Position numbers and translations under genes: made by a program. Below the pieces are notes generated by a model that was given only the letters and a program-made list of their open reading frames with translations, did not search any database and had not been told where the DNA came from. DNA of 64,000 nt from Gemmatimonadota bacterium (GTDB lineage: Bacteria; Gemmatimonadota; Gemmatimonadetes; Longimicrobiales; Gaopeijiaceae), in NCBI GenBank assembly GCA_022823145.1, contig JAJDXS010000023.1:1-64000 (forward strand), given 5' to 3'. This document shows positions 25,546 to 34,658 of the stretch, piece after piece. Position 1 is the stretch's first letter; each line of letters starts with the position of its first letter.

Positions 25546-25905
25546 GTGACCATCAAGCGCAGCGATGTCGACCGGATGAAGGTGGATTTCTCCGACGTGA
25601 CTGCCGGCGGCAGGCTACCCCCGATCCATCCAGGAGAAATCCTGCGAGACGAGTTCCTTCAGCCCTTTGGACTGACAGTCTATCGCCTCGCACGGGCACT
25701 CAGGATTCCGAGGCCGCGGCTCAACGACATCGTGCTCGGCAGACGCCGGATCACGACGGACACGGCCCTGCGGCTGGCCAGGTACTTCGGCACCACCGCC
25801 GAGTTCTGGATTCGCCTCCAGACCCGGTACGACCTGCAATGCGCAGAGCCGTCCCGTCGGAAGATAGAGCTTGAGATTGAACCTCACGGCGCAGTGGCTG
25901 GATAG
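25546..25905 (+). CDS. higA: HigA-type antitoxin, XRE-family helix-turn-helix
   Basis: 119 residues from GTG 25546, with GGAGG 6 bases upstream. It has the HigA signature PIHPGEILRDEFLQPFGL, then a helix-turn-helix YRLARALRIPRPRLNDIVLG and the segment ITTDTALRLARYFGTTAEFW, followed by WIRLQTRYDLQ. These proteins bind toxin and operator. The N-terminal 25 residues are an extension compared with the shortest members. It lies 12 bases after the HigB remnant, so it may now be an orphan antitoxin or a free regulator. Confidence 0.88.
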   Translation: MTIKRSDVDRMKVDFSDVTAGGRLPPIHPGEILRDEFLQPFGLTVYRLARALRIPRPRLNDIVLGRRRITTDTALRLARYFGTTAEFWIRLQTRYDLQCAEPSRRKIELEIEPHGAVAG

Positions 25906-25907
25906 CG

Positions 25908-26915
25908 CTACCACCTCCGCATCACCAGCACCCCCGACCCGTCGAGCTTTCCCGACTTCAGCGCGATCAGCGCCTCATTCGCCTCAGCCAGCGGAAACCG
26001 CGTCACCCTGGGCCGGATCGGGATCTCGCCAGCCACTTCCAGCAGCTCCCGCCCATCCCCCCGCGTGTTGGCCTCGACGCTCTGCAGCCGCTTCTCGTGG
26101 AAGATGTGCTTCTCGTAATCGAGTGAGGGGATCGCGCTCATGTGGATCCCGGCGAGGGCCACGGTGCCCCCGGGCCCCACCGCCTCGAGCGCGGCGGGCA
26201 CCGTCTCGCCGGCGGGGGCGAAAACGATCGCGGAGTGCGCGAGCCCGGGCAGCCGGTCGCTGGGTCCGCCCGCCCAGGCGGCGCCCATCCGTCGCGCCAG
26301 CGCCTGGTGGCCGGGGCCCCGCGTGACAACGTAGACCTCGTGGCCACGGTGGCGCGCGATCTGGAGCACGACGTGGGCCGACGACCCGAATCCCACCAGC
26401 AAAAGCCGCCCCCCGGGCGGCAGGTCGGCCCGCTTCAACGCGCGGTAGCCGATGATGCCGGCGCACAACAGCGGCGCCGCCTCCGCGTCCTCGAAGCCCG
26501 CCGGGATGGCATACGCGAAGTCCTCGCGCACGACCGCCGCCTCGGCGTAGCCGCCGTGCCGGTGGTATCCCGTGTAGGCCGAGTCGCCGCACAGGTTCTC
26601 GCGCCCAGCCGTGCAGTAGCCGCACGCGCCGCATGTGCCGCGCAGCCAGGCGATGCCGACGCGGTCTCCCGGCCGGTACCGGCTCGCGCCGGCTCCAAGC
26701 GCATCCACAACGCCCACCACCTGATGACCTGGAACCAGCGGCAGGTTCGCCGCCCTCAAATCCCCTTCGATCACATGCAGATCGGTACGGCAGACGCCGC
26801 ACGCGGTCACGCGGATCCGGACCTGGCCGGGACCCGGCTCCGGGCGGCGGAGCGTGATTGCGCGGAGGGGCCGGGTTTCGATCGGTGCCTGCCGTTCAAG
26901 GCGCTGGGCCAACAC
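25908..26915 (-). CDS. Zinc-dependent alcohol dehydrogenase
   Basis: 335 residues from GTG 26915, with GGGAGAA 5 bases upstream. Catalytic zinc ligands are in ACGVCRTDLHVIEGD and VPGHQVVGVV. The structural zinc cluster is CGACGYCTAGRENLC. The nucleotide-binding segment is LLLVGFGSSAHVVLQIARHR, with a Ser-Ser replacing the usual Gly-Gly. Family members oxidise primary alcohols with NAD(P)+. It ends 2 bases after the higA stop on the opposite strand, and its start is divergent from the aldo/keto reductase. Confidence 0.92.
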   Translation of the reverse strand: MLAQRLERQAPIETRPLRAITLRRPEPGPGQVRIRVTACGVCRTDLHVIEGDLRAANLPLVPGHQVVGVVDALGAGASRYRPGDRVGIAWLRGTCGACGYCTAGRENLCGDSAYTGYHRHGGYAEAAVVREDFAYAIPAGFEDAEAAPLLCAGIIGYRALKRADLPPGGRLLLVGFGSSAHVVLQIARHRGHEVYVVTRGPGHQALARRMGAAWAGGPSDRLPGLAHSAIVFAPAGETVPAALEAVGPGGTVALAGIHMSAIPSLDYEKHIFHEKRLQSVEANTRGDGRELLEVAGEIPIRPRVTRFPLAEANEALIALKSGKLDGSGVLVMRRW

Positions 26916-27026
26916 AAACGTTCTCCCTGTTGTCCTTGGGACTGGCGGGACGCCTGACCGCCGACGACCTTGACAACCTGCCGGAAGAGAGGGTCCGGCG
27001 CATCACCCGTGAGGAGGAATCTTGAG

Positions 27027-27977
27027 ATGTTGACACGACGAGACTGGCTTCGCACTTCTGCGGCCGCGGGCGCGGCCCTCACCCTGAACCCCCAGATCCT
27101 GCGCGCGCTGAAGCGCCAGGAGATGATGACCCGGACGATTCCGGGTACGACCGAGCAGCTGCCGATCGTGGGGCTGGGGAGTTCCGCGACCTTCTCGCGG
27201 GTCGCACGCGGCGACGACACCAGCGCACTGGCCGAGGTGTTGAGCGCGCTGGTCGACAACGGGGGCACCGTCTTCGACACGGCGCCCAGTTACGGGTCGT
27301 CGGAAGAGGTTGCCGGACGCCTCGCGACGGAGCTGGGGATCACGGACCGCATCTTCTGGGCGACCAAGGTCAACGTTGCGCGGCGCGGCGCCGGTGCCGA
27401 TCCTGCGGCGGCGCGGGCCCAGATCGAGCGGTCCTTCGAGTTCTTCGGCGTGGACGAGATGGAGCTGATGCAGGTGCACAACCTGGGGGACATGCCCACG
27501 CAGATGCCCATCATCGAGGAGCTGAAGGCCGAGGGGCGCATCCGCTACATCGGCACGACGCTGACGCCGCGGGGTCCGCAGTATCAGGGGCTGATGCAGG
27601 CCATGCGCGACTACCCCCTCGACTTCATCGGCGTGGACTACGCGGTGGACAACACCGATGCCGCCGACGAGGTCCTGCCCCTGGCGCAGGAGCTGGGGAT
27701 CGGCGTGCTCGTCTACGTGCCCTTCGGCCGCACCCGGCTGTGGTCGCGCGTGGGCGACCGCGAGGTGCCGGATTGGGCGCGCGACTTCGACGCCCACAGC
27801 TGGGCCCAGTTCTTCATCAAGTTCGCTGCGGCGCACCCGGCGGTGACTTGTGTGACCCCCGCCACCAGCAGGGCCGAGCACATGATCGACAATCTGGGCG
27901 CGGGCCTCGGACGCCTGCCGAACGAGGACGAGCAGCAGCGGATGATCGAGTACGTGGACGCGCTTCCGCAGGCCTAG
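27027..27977 (+). CDS. Tat-exported aldo/keto reductase-family protein
   Basis: 316 residues from ATG 27027, with GAGGAGG 9 bases upstream. The N-terminus is a Tat leader (TRRDWLRTSAAAGAALTL). The TIM-barrel oxidoreductase has LPIVGLGSSATF, GTVFDTAPSYGSSEEVAG with the catalytic Asp and Tyr, FWATKVNVARRG with the Lys, and ELMQVHNLGD with the His. It ends ITPATSRAEHM-like with the C-terminal NADP-binding pattern. Export of a reductase with cofactor through Tat would be consistent with folded transport. It is followed 17 bases later by a Tat-type amidase, so they may share a transcript. Confidence 0.87.
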   Translation: MLTRRDWLRTSAAAGAALTLNPQILRALKRQEMMTRTIPGTTEQLPIVGLGSSATFSRVARGDDTSALAEVLSALVDNGGTVFDTAPSYGSSEEVAGRLATELGITDRIFWATKVNVARRGAGADPAAARAQIERSFEFFGVDEMELMQVHNLGDMPTQMPIIEELKAEGRIRYIGTTLTPRGPQYQGLMQAMRDYPLDFIGVDYAVDNTDAADEVLPLAQELGIGVLVYVPFGRTRLWSRVGDREVPDWARDFDAHSWAQFFIKFAAAHPAVTCVTPATSRAEHMIDNLGAGLGRLPNEDEQQRMIEYVDALPQA

Positions 27978-27994
27978 CCCCTGGAGACTCCGTC

Positions 27995-29635
27995 ATGATC
28001 GACCGACGCCGCTTCATCGGAACTTCAGTCGCCGGGGGCGCGGCCGCCGCTCTTGGCGCCACCGCGTGTGCCCCCGACGCGCCGCAGGGCGCGGGAGTGG
28101 ATGGCGATGCGCGCGGGGCCGGCGAGGTGCCGCCGTTCGAACTCGACGAGGCGACCGTCGCCGACCTCCAGGCCGCGATGGAGTCGGGCGAGCGGACCGC
28201 GCGGTCGATCACGCAGCTGTACCTGGACCGGATCGATGCGCTGGACGGTCAGGGCCCGGAGTTGCGGTCGGTCATCGAGACCAATCCGGAGGCGCTGGAC
28301 ATTGCGGACCAACTGGACGCGGAGCGGGCGGCGAGCGGGCCGCGGGGGCCGCTGCACGGCATCCCGGTCGCGTTGAAGGACAACATCGACACGCACGACC
28401 GGATGACCACCACGGCGGGGTCGCTCGCCCTCGAGGGGTCGATCCCGCCGCAGGACTCGTTCATCGCGCAGCGGTTGCGCGAGGCGGGCGCGATCATCCT
28501 GGCCAAGCTCAACATGAGCGAGTGGGCGTACTTCCGCGGCGAGCGCGCGACGAGCGGCTGGAGTGCCCGGGGCGGGCAGTGCCGCAACCCGTACGCGCTC
28601 GACCGCAACCCGTGCGGGTCGAGCTCGGGCTCGGGTACGGCCGGCTCGGCCAACCTGTCGGCACTCACGATCGGGACCGAGACCGGCGGGTCGATCATGT
28701 GCCCGTCCTCCATCAACGGCATCGTGGGGATCAAGCCGACGGTGGGGCTGTGGAGCCGGTCGGGCGTCATCCCCATCTCGCATTCCCAGGACACGGCGGG
28801 GCCGATGTGCCGCACGGTGCGCGACGCGGCGGTGTTGCTGGGGCCGGTGACCGGCGTGGACCCACGCGACCCGGCGACGGCGGCCAGCGCGGGCAACTTG
28901 CACGCGGACTACAGCCGGTTCCTCGACGCCGGTGGGCTTCAGGGCGCGCGGATCGGCGTGGCGCGCAGCTTCGGGGGGTTCTCACCCGAGGAGATGGCGC
29001 TGTTCGAAGACGCCGTGCAGGCGATGCGCGAGGCGGGTGCGGAGATCGTGGATCCGGCCAACCTGCCGGACGCGGCCTGGAACGACGAGCAGCCGCTGCT
29101 GGTGCTCGAGTACGAGTTCAAGGCGAACCTGAACGCCTACCTGGCCTCGCTGGGACCGGACGCGCCGGTGAAGACCCTGGCCGAAGTCATCGAATTCAAC
29201 GAGCGCAACGCCGATGTCGAGATGCCCCACTTCGGACAGCAGCGGCTGATCGCTTCCGAAGCGCGCGGCCCGCTCACCGATCAGGTGTACCTGGACGCCG
29301 TCCGGACCATCCAGCGCGGCAACCGCGACGACGGGATCGACGCGCTGATGGACGAGCACAACCTCGATGCGATCACCGCGCCCACCATGGGAGTGGCGTG
29401 GAAGACCGATCACATCATCGGCGACCGGCTGACCGGTGGGTCCAGCGCCGGGCCGGCAGCAATCGCCGGCTACCCGGACATCAGCGTGCCGATGGGGTTC
29501 GTGTCCGGGCTGCCGATGGGCGTGTCCTTCTTCGGCAGGCGCTGGAGCGAGCCGACGCTGATCCGGATCGCCTACGCGTTCGAGCAGGCGACCAACCACC
29601 GCAGGCCGCCGACGTTCGCCGAGACGCTGGGGTAG
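27995..29635 (+). CDS. Tat/lipoprotein amidase, amidase-signature family
   Basis: 546 residues from ATG 27995, with GGAG 9 bases upstream. The leader IDRRRFIGTSVAGG plus ATACAPD suggests a Tat-exported lipoprotein anchored at Cys25. The Ser-Ser-Lys triad is visible: Lys128 in HGIPVALKDNID, the cis-Ser in CGSSSGSGTAGS (209-211), and the nucleophile Ser233 in GTETGGSIMCPSS. Members hydrolyse amides; some are annotated as GatA, but export argues against a role in tRNA amidation. It overlaps no neighbour and ends convergently with the SRPBCC gene. Confidence 0.9.
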   Translation: MIDRRRFIGTSVAGGAAAALGATACAPDAPQGAGVDGDARGAGEVPPFELDEATVADLQAAMESGERTARSITQLYLDRIDALDGQGPELRSVIETNPEALDIADQLDAERAASGPRGPLHGIPVALKDNIDTHDRMTTTAGSLALEGSIPPQDSFIAQRLREAGAIILAKLNMSEWAYFRGERATSGWSARGGQCRNPYALDRNPCGSSSGSGTAGSANLSALTIGTETGGSIMCPSSINGIVGIKPTVGLWSRSGVIPISHSQDTAGPMCRTVRDAAVLLGPVTGVDPRDPATAASAGNLHADYSRFLDAGGLQGARIGVARSFGGFSPEEMALFEDAVQAMREAGAEIVDPANLPDAAWNDEQPLLVLEYEFKANLNAYLASLGPDAPVKTLAEVIEFNERNADVEMPHFGQQRLIASEARGPLTDQVYLDAVRTIQRGNRDDGIDALMDEHNLDAITAPTMGVAWKTDHIIGDRLTGGSSAGPAAIAGYPDISVPMGFVSGLPMGVSFFGRRWSEPTLIRIAYAFEQATNHRRPPTFAETLG

Positions 29636-29658
29636 GATTCGGACCTCCGACAGTCGCG

Positions 29659-30462
29659 TCACTCAGCCTGGAAGCCCGCCACCCTCAGGATCGTCCCGTG
29701 GTAGGTCGCGCGGATGTGATTGTGCCCCTCCTGCACGCCGCCGGGTCCCTCGGAGCGCCAGCCCACAAGGGCCTCTCCCCGGCAGATGCTCGGGTCACCC
29801 GCAGGCTCGATCTTCCAGCCGGGCATGAAGCGGTGGCAGTTGGTGATGTGAAGGTTGAGGCGCTCGACCCCGCGCGCGACGGCCCACTCGTCCTGGAATT
29901 CGACATCCTCGGCGCAGCACGCGCGCAGGGTGGCGAGGCGGGCGTCCGCGTCCGGGTTGTTCCAGGCCTCGAACCACCCCGCCAGCGTACGCTTCAGCCC
30001 GGCGGCGAGATCGGCACGGTTGGCGTTCAGAGCCAGTTTGCCGAGATGGAAGCGCCATCCTCCGTCGTGCTCCTGCGCGAGCTGGGACGAGGGGAATCCG
30101 CTGTGACGCAGATCGACGCGGCAACCGGCATCGGTTGCCTGTACACGGAACTCCACCAGCGTGGATCCGGCCGGAAGATCGGCGGTCTGGGGTCCCTGCT
30201 CCGAGCCCCAGGTCAGGGCCATCCAGCGCGCATCCGGGTCGAAAGTCACGATTTCGCCGCTGGTCACCACGCCGAAACCCGGGAATTCGGCCCGAAAGGG
30301 GCTGCCGGGAGCGGTCCCGAAGGTGACCTGACCCTGCATCAGTGCGGAAAACCCCGCTGGAGTGGAGAGAATGCTCCATACCGTCCCGGCGCTTGCCTCG
30401 ATGTCGACGGACAACTCCACCACCGCTGCCTGTCCGTTGCCAACCCCGCCCGCGTCTGTCAC
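29659..30462 (-). CDS. Two-domain protein: SRPBCC (AHSA1-like) plus SnoaL/NTF2-like
   Basis: 267 residues. Residues 10-145 look like an SRPBCC/START lipid-pocket domain (LSVDIEASAGTVWSILSTPA, VEFRVQATDAGCRV, WRFHLGKLALNANR). Residues 150-267 resemble a SnoaL/NTF2-like cone (LKRTLAGWFEAWNNPDADA, AEDVEFQDEWAVARG, HITNCHRFMPGW). Both folds bind small hydrophobic ligands. No catalytic residues can be assigned. There is no signal peptide, so it should be cytoplasmic. The fused arrangement is uncommon in my experience. Function unknown. Confidence 0.65.
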   Translation of the reverse strand: MTDAGGVGNGQAAVVELSVDIEASAGTVWSILSTPAGFSALMQGQVTFGTAPGSPFRAEFPGFGVVTSGEIVTFDPDARWMALTWGSEQGPQTADLPAGSTLVEFRVQATDAGCRVDLRHSGFPSSQLAQEHDGGWRFHLGKLALNANRADLAAGLKRTLAGWFEAWNNPDADARLATLRACCAEDVEFQDEWAVARGVERLNLHITNCHRFMPGWKIEPAGDPSICRGEALVGWRSEGPGGVQEGHNHIRATYHGTILRVAGFQAE

Positions 30463-30559
30463 TGCCGCCTCCCCCTGTTGCCGATTCGGTCATGAAACCC
30501 GGTTGCCGCCGATCCACGTCCAACTTACCGTGCCAATCCCCTAACACGAAGGAGTGACA

Positions 30560-31033
30560 ATGCAATCTCTCGCCAGGAACATCGGGGCGGCGGTGCTCGG
30601 TTGGGTCACGATGGTCGTGGCCGTGATGGTTCTCAACCTGGTCATGTGGATGCTGCTCGGTGCCGACGGCGCATTCCTGCCCGGGAGCTGGGATGTCTCC
30701 TGGGGCTGGTCGCTGGCGTCGATAGGGATCGGGTTGGTGGCGGCCATTGCGGGAGGGCTGGTGTGTTCGAAGATCGCGGACGGGCCGTGGGGGGTGCGGT
30801 TTCTGGTGCTGATCGTCCTGGTGCTCGGGGTGCTGGTCGCGCTCGGCAACCTGGAGATGACGGGCCTCGAGGGTGTTGCCGACGCGGATCCCGGACCTCG
30901 GCCGGATGACGTGGGAATGTTCGAGGCGATGGCGGCGTCGCAGCAGCCGGTCTGGATGACCTGGCTGAATCCGTTGCTGGGGATAGTGGGCGCGCTTCTG
31001 GGTGCCCGGTTGAATCGGTCGAGCGCCGAGTAG
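30560..31033 (+). CDS. Four-helix integral membrane protein of unknown function
   Basis: 157 residues from ATG 30560, with AAGGAG 5 bases upstream; the GTG at 30554 lies inside that site. Helices are at about 7-33 (NIGAAVLGWVTMVVAVMVL), 49-69 (LASIGIGLVAAIAGGLV), 78-96 (VRFLVLIVLVLGVLVAL) and 134-150 (WLNPLLGIVGALLGARL). A short acidic loop (DADPGPRPDD) lies before the last helix. No motif was recognised. It is followed 20 bases later by a MATE exporter. Confidence 0.7.
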   Translation: MQSLARNIGAAVLGWVTMVVAVMVLNLVMWMLLGADGAFLPGSWDVSWGWSLASIGIGLVAAIAGGLVCSKIADGPWGVRFLVLIVLVLGVLVALGNLEMTGLEGVADADPGPRPDDVGMFEAMAASQQPVWMTWLNPLLGIVGALLGARLNRSSAE

Positions 31034-31053
31034 TCCGGGGCGGCCGGGGACCG

Positions 31054-32439
31054 GTGTCCCGCAGAAGCTTCGACCGCTCCATCGTCGAGGGCCCGATCGG
31101 GCCGGCGGTGTGGAAGCTGGCGTGGCCAACCATGCTGCAGAACGTGATCGGCGGCCTCCAGGGGCTCGTCGACCACATGATGGTCGGGCACTACGTCGGA
31201 TACACCGGCAACGCGGCCATCGGCGTCTCGTGGCAGATCTTCCTGGTCGTCCAGGTCTTCATCGGGTCGCTCTTCACGGGGATGGGTGTACTCGTGGCTC
31301 GGTTCGCCGGGGCCAACGAGCAGGAGAAGGTCAATCGCTCGGTCTACCAGGCTTTCCTGACCGCCCTGGTGGTAGCGGTGGGGATCCTCGCGCCCACCGG
31401 CTACTTCCTGGCGCCGGCGCTTCTCACTCTCGTGCACGCCACCCCGGCTGTGAGCGCCGAGGCCTTGCCCTACATCCGCACCATGTTCGTCTTCAACTTC
31501 GGCATGATGGTGTTCTTCATGCTGGGCGGGGCGTTGCGCTCGGCGGGCGACGCCAGGACACCGCTCCGCCTCGGGATCTGGCTCACGGTGCTCAACGTGA
31601 CCCTCAGCGCGATCCTGATTCGCGGCCTGGGGCCCATCCCGTCCTTCGGGACGCTCGGGGCCGCGATGGGGACGGTCATGTCGGGCGCAACCCTTGCCAT
31701 CGTGGCCGCAGTCAAGCTCTTCGGCGGTACCTGGGTGATCCATATCCACCGCGGCATGAGCTGGCGCCCCGACTTCCGCGTCATCCGGCAGCTCTTCCGC
31801 TTCGGACTGCCCGCCGGCCTCCAGGGCGTGGCCATGAACATCGGCGGGGTCATCCTGCTGCGGTTCATCGGGTCGCTGGCGAGCAGCGCGGAGGCGCAGG
31901 CGGCCTACTCGGTGGGATACACCCAGTTGTTCTCGCTGGTGACCTGGACATCGGTGGGGCTGATGGGGGCCACGGCAGCGGTGGCGGGCCAGAATCTCGG
32001 CGCGGGAAAGCCCGAACGCACGGTTCAGGGTGTGCACGCAGCCTCGAAGATCAGCGTGGCGGTGGCCGGAGGGGTCGGCGTCGTGTTCCTGCTGTTTCCC
32101 GGGCTCCTGCTCGGCGTCTTCGGGATGGAAGACCCGGTGGTCACGGCGCTCGGGGTCCAACTGCTGGCGTTTCTAGGCGTATCCGGCGTGTTTGTGGCTG
32201 TGGCGCTGGCGTATACCGGGGGGCTTCAGGGCACGGGAGACACTCGCGGCCCCCTCTACATCTCGCTGATCTCGCAGCTCGGACTGCCGCTCGCACTCTG
32301 CTGGATCTTCCAGGAGACCGTGGGCCTCCAGGCGTACCACATATGGCTTGCCATACTGACCGGCCATATGACCAGATGCCTGCTCAGCATCATCCGCTTC
32401 CGGCAGGGCGCGTGGCGGCGGATCGAGGTGCGAATCTAG
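31054..32439 (+). CDS. MATE-family multidrug or metabolite efflux protein
   Basis: 461 residues from GTG 31054, with 12 predicted helices. Family features are the N-terminal PAVWKLAWPTMLQNVIGGLQ and GLVDHMMVGHYVG, the internal GRMFVFNFGMM-like second half entry, and the repeated pattern PERTVQGVHAASKISVAVAG after the central loop. MATE proteins export cationic compounds or metabolites with Na+ or H+. There is no adjacent biosynthetic cluster, so the cargo is unknown. It is separated by 20 bases from the small membrane protein upstream. Confidence 0.88.
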   Translation: MSRRSFDRSIVEGPIGPAVWKLAWPTMLQNVIGGLQGLVDHMMVGHYVGYTGNAAIGVSWQIFLVVQVFIGSLFTGMGVLVARFAGANEQEKVNRSVYQAFLTALVVAVGILAPTGYFLAPALLTLVHATPAVSAEALPYIRTMFVFNFGMMVFFMLGGALRSAGDARTPLRLGIWLTVLNVTLSAILIRGLGPIPSFGTLGAAMGTVMSGATLAIVAAVKLFGGTWVIHIHRGMSWRPDFRVIRQLFRFGLPAGLQGVAMNIGGVILLRFIGSLASSAEAQAAYSVGYTQLFSLVTWTSVGLMGATAAVAGQNLGAGKPERTVQGVHAASKISVAVAGGVGVVFLLFPGLLLGVFGMEDPVVTALGVQLLAFLGVSGVFVAVALAYTGGLQGTGDTRGPLYISLISQLGLPLALCWIFQETVGLQAYHIWLAILTGHMTRCLLSIIRFRQGAWRRIEVRI

Positions 32440-32455
32440 CTGCCAGGTGGTGCAT

Positions 32456-34489
32456 TCACGAAGCCTGCGGCGGTCCAGGCACCCACCGGCGCAGCCACTC
32501 CACGTTCCGCATCATCAGGTCCCGCTGGAGCCGCGGCGACCGGACGCCGTGCGGCTGGCCGGGGTAGATCACCAGCTCCGTCGGCACCTTGCCGATCCCG
32601 CGAATGGCCTCGAAGAACTGGATGCTCTGTTCCGCCGGGACGCGCTCGTCGTTCTCGCCGACCTGGATGAGCAGCGGCGTGGTTACGCGGTCGACGTAGC
32701 GGTACGCCGAACGCTCCTCGTACAGCTCCCAGTCTTCCCAGGGCTTCGGCCCGAGATAGGTGTGGTAGAACTCGGGCAGGTCGGTTTGCGAGTACATCGA
32801 AATCAGGTCGTTGGCGCCCGCGCCGGCACTGGCCGCCTTGAAGCGGTCGGTGCGGGTGATCCCCCAGTAGGTGTGGTGGCCGCCGAAGCTCCAGCCGCTC
32901 ACGGCGAGCCGGTCCGGGTCGGCAATGCCGCGCTCGATCATGGCGTCCACTCCCGAGTCCACATCGACCCAGTCGCTCCCTGAAATGTCGCCGCGGTTCA
33001 GGCCGCGGAACCGCTCGCCGTAGCCGGTCGATCCCCGGTAGTTGGGCTGCAGCACCGCGAAGCCCATGCCGGCGTAGACCTGCACCGGGTACGCGCCGCG
33101 GGTGCCGTGGAAGCGGTCGGACGAGACGCCGGCGGGGCCTCCGTGGATGACCAGGACCAGGGGGACCCGGTCGCCCTCCTCGTAGCCGACGGGGAGGGTG
33201 AGGACGCCCTCGATCTCCTCGCCGCCGGCACGGGAGCGCCACCGCTCGACCCGCTGTTCGCCCAGCGCCAGCTCGGCAGCCCGGGGGTTCAGGTCGGTCA
33301 GCCGGGCAGGCATGAACGAGCGCGTGCCCGAGACGAAGACGTCGGGCGGACTCGTGCCGTCCTCGGCCGTAAAGGCGATCAGCGTGCCGTCGGCGGAGGC
33401 CGAGAATCCACCGTAGAAGCGCGCGCCGTCGGTCACGGCGGCCGGTGGGCCGGCAACGCGTCCCCCCAAAACCGGGAAACGGTATAGCGCGCTACCCGTG
33501 CGGCTGCTCGCGCTTACCAGCAACCCGGACTCGCCGAGGTACACGAAAGCGGCGTTCTCGTCGAGGTCGCCGGTCAGCGACACGGGCTCACCCGCGCCGG
33601 CACCGCCGGCCCCCGGGCTCACGCCCCACAACTGCCGATTGAAGGTGCCGAGCAGGTGTCCCGACGCCGCCACGACCACGCCGATCCCGTCGTCCCACGC
33701 CACTGCGCCGTCGGGCCCGTCCATCGTGGTGAGCTGCTCCGCCTCGGCCTCGGGGCCGCGCTGCACGTAGGTGGCGCCATTGTAACGCGTCCTCAGCACG
33801 GGTGACGGACGTGCCCCATACGCCACCGCACGCGAGTCGGGTGACCAGACCACATTCTCCACCTGCAACCCGTCAGGCGACCAGCGCACCGCATCTCCGG
33901 CCGAACCGTCGTCCGACAGTTCCGCCACGTAGACGTGCGTCCACTCGTCCGCGTAGGCCGAGTCCTGCACCATCGGGCGCCCGCGCAACCTCTCCAGCGC
34001 CTCGTCGGCCTCGGACTTCGGGGGGCTGGCCAGGAATGCGATCCGCGCGCCATCGGGAGAAAAGGCGAACGCGCCCACATCCGTGACGTGCGAGGTCACC
34101 GGCCACGCCTCGCCACCGTTCGGGCGGATCCCGTAGACCTGCCGGCGCTCCCCCCGATCCGATGCAAACCCGAGCCATTCACCCCCGGGGTGCCACGCTG
34201 GGGAGTCGTCCGCCCCCTCACCGGTCGTGAGCCGGCGCGCATCGCCGGGACTCCCCCCGGTCGGCACCACCCACACGTCGGTCACCACGCGGTCCGCTTC
34301 CATGTCGCGCTCCGAAACGACGAACGCGACCCACGATCCATCGGGGCTCATCGCGACCGACGACGGCGTCCGCATCGCGAGCACATCGTCGACGGTCATG
34401 GGTCGGGGCGACTGCTGCCCCGCGATCCCGGCCGCGTGGCCGAGCACGGCTGCAATGCCGAAAAGGGTGAGGGTGGTGCTGCGGCTCAT
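32456..34489 (-). CDS. Exported S9-family prolyl oligopeptidase-like peptidase
   Basis: 677 residues from ATG 34489, with GGAGGG upstream; the longer frame to 34714 has no such site. A signal peptide (STTLTLFGIAAVLGHAAGIA) is followed by TolB-like propeller blades (VAMSPDGSWVAFVVSERD, FSPDGARIAFLAS). The C-terminal alpha/beta hydrolase has the nucleophile Ser534 in SGWSFGGHHTYWG, Asp614 in VGENDERVP and His647 in YPGQPHGVRSP. It cleaves peptides, with a preference for Pro or Ala at P1 in known relatives. It is divergent from a second S9 peptidase; the starts are 169 bases apart. Confidence 0.93.
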   Translation of the reverse strand: MSRSTTLTLFGIAAVLGHAAGIAGQQSPRPMTVDDVLAMRTPSSVAMSPDGSWVAFVVSERDMEADRVVTDVWVVPTGGSPGDARRLTTGEGADDSPAWHPGGEWLGFASDRGERRQVYGIRPNGGEAWPVTSHVTDVGAFAFSPDGARIAFLASPPKSEADEALERLRGRPMVQDSAYADEWTHVYVAELSDDGSAGDAVRWSPDGLQVENVVWSPDSRAVAYGARPSPVLRTRYNGATYVQRGPEAEAEQLTTMDGPDGAVAWDDGIGVVVAASGHLLGTFNRQLWGVSPGAGGAGAGEPVSLTGDLDENAAFVYLGESGLLVSASSRTGSALYRFPVLGGRVAGPPAAVTDGARFYGGFSASADGTLIAFTAEDGTSPPDVFVSGTRSFMPARLTDLNPRAAELALGEQRVERWRSRAGGEEIEGVLTLPVGYEEGDRVPLVLVIHGGPAGVSSDRFHGTRGAYPVQVYAGMGFAVLQPNYRGSTGYGERFRGLNRGDISGSDWVDVDSGVDAMIERGIADPDRLAVSGWSFGGHHTYWGITRTDRFKAASAGAGANDLISMYSQTDLPEFYHTYLGPKPWEDWELYEERSAYRYVDRVTTPLLIQVGENDERVPAEQSIQFFEAIRGIGKVPTELVIYPGQPHGVRSPRLQRDLMMRNVEWLRRWVPGPPQAS

Positions 34490-34658
34490 GATTCCCTCCG
34501 GTGCCTGGGCGTCCTGATTGCGTGGCGTAACGCCCAGATTAGCCGCCCCCAATGCGCCCGCGCCAGCATGGCGCCGTCCGCCGCCAGGCCCCAGCTTGTC
34601 GCATAACGTCCACACTCGGATCCGGCCGTCCATCCCCCAGACGGAGAGCGTCTCCACG

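Noticed and set aside
28066-30495. 809-residue plus-strand open frame overlapping the amidase and SRPBCC genes
   Set aside because: Out of frame with the amidase and antisense to the next gene; no motif.
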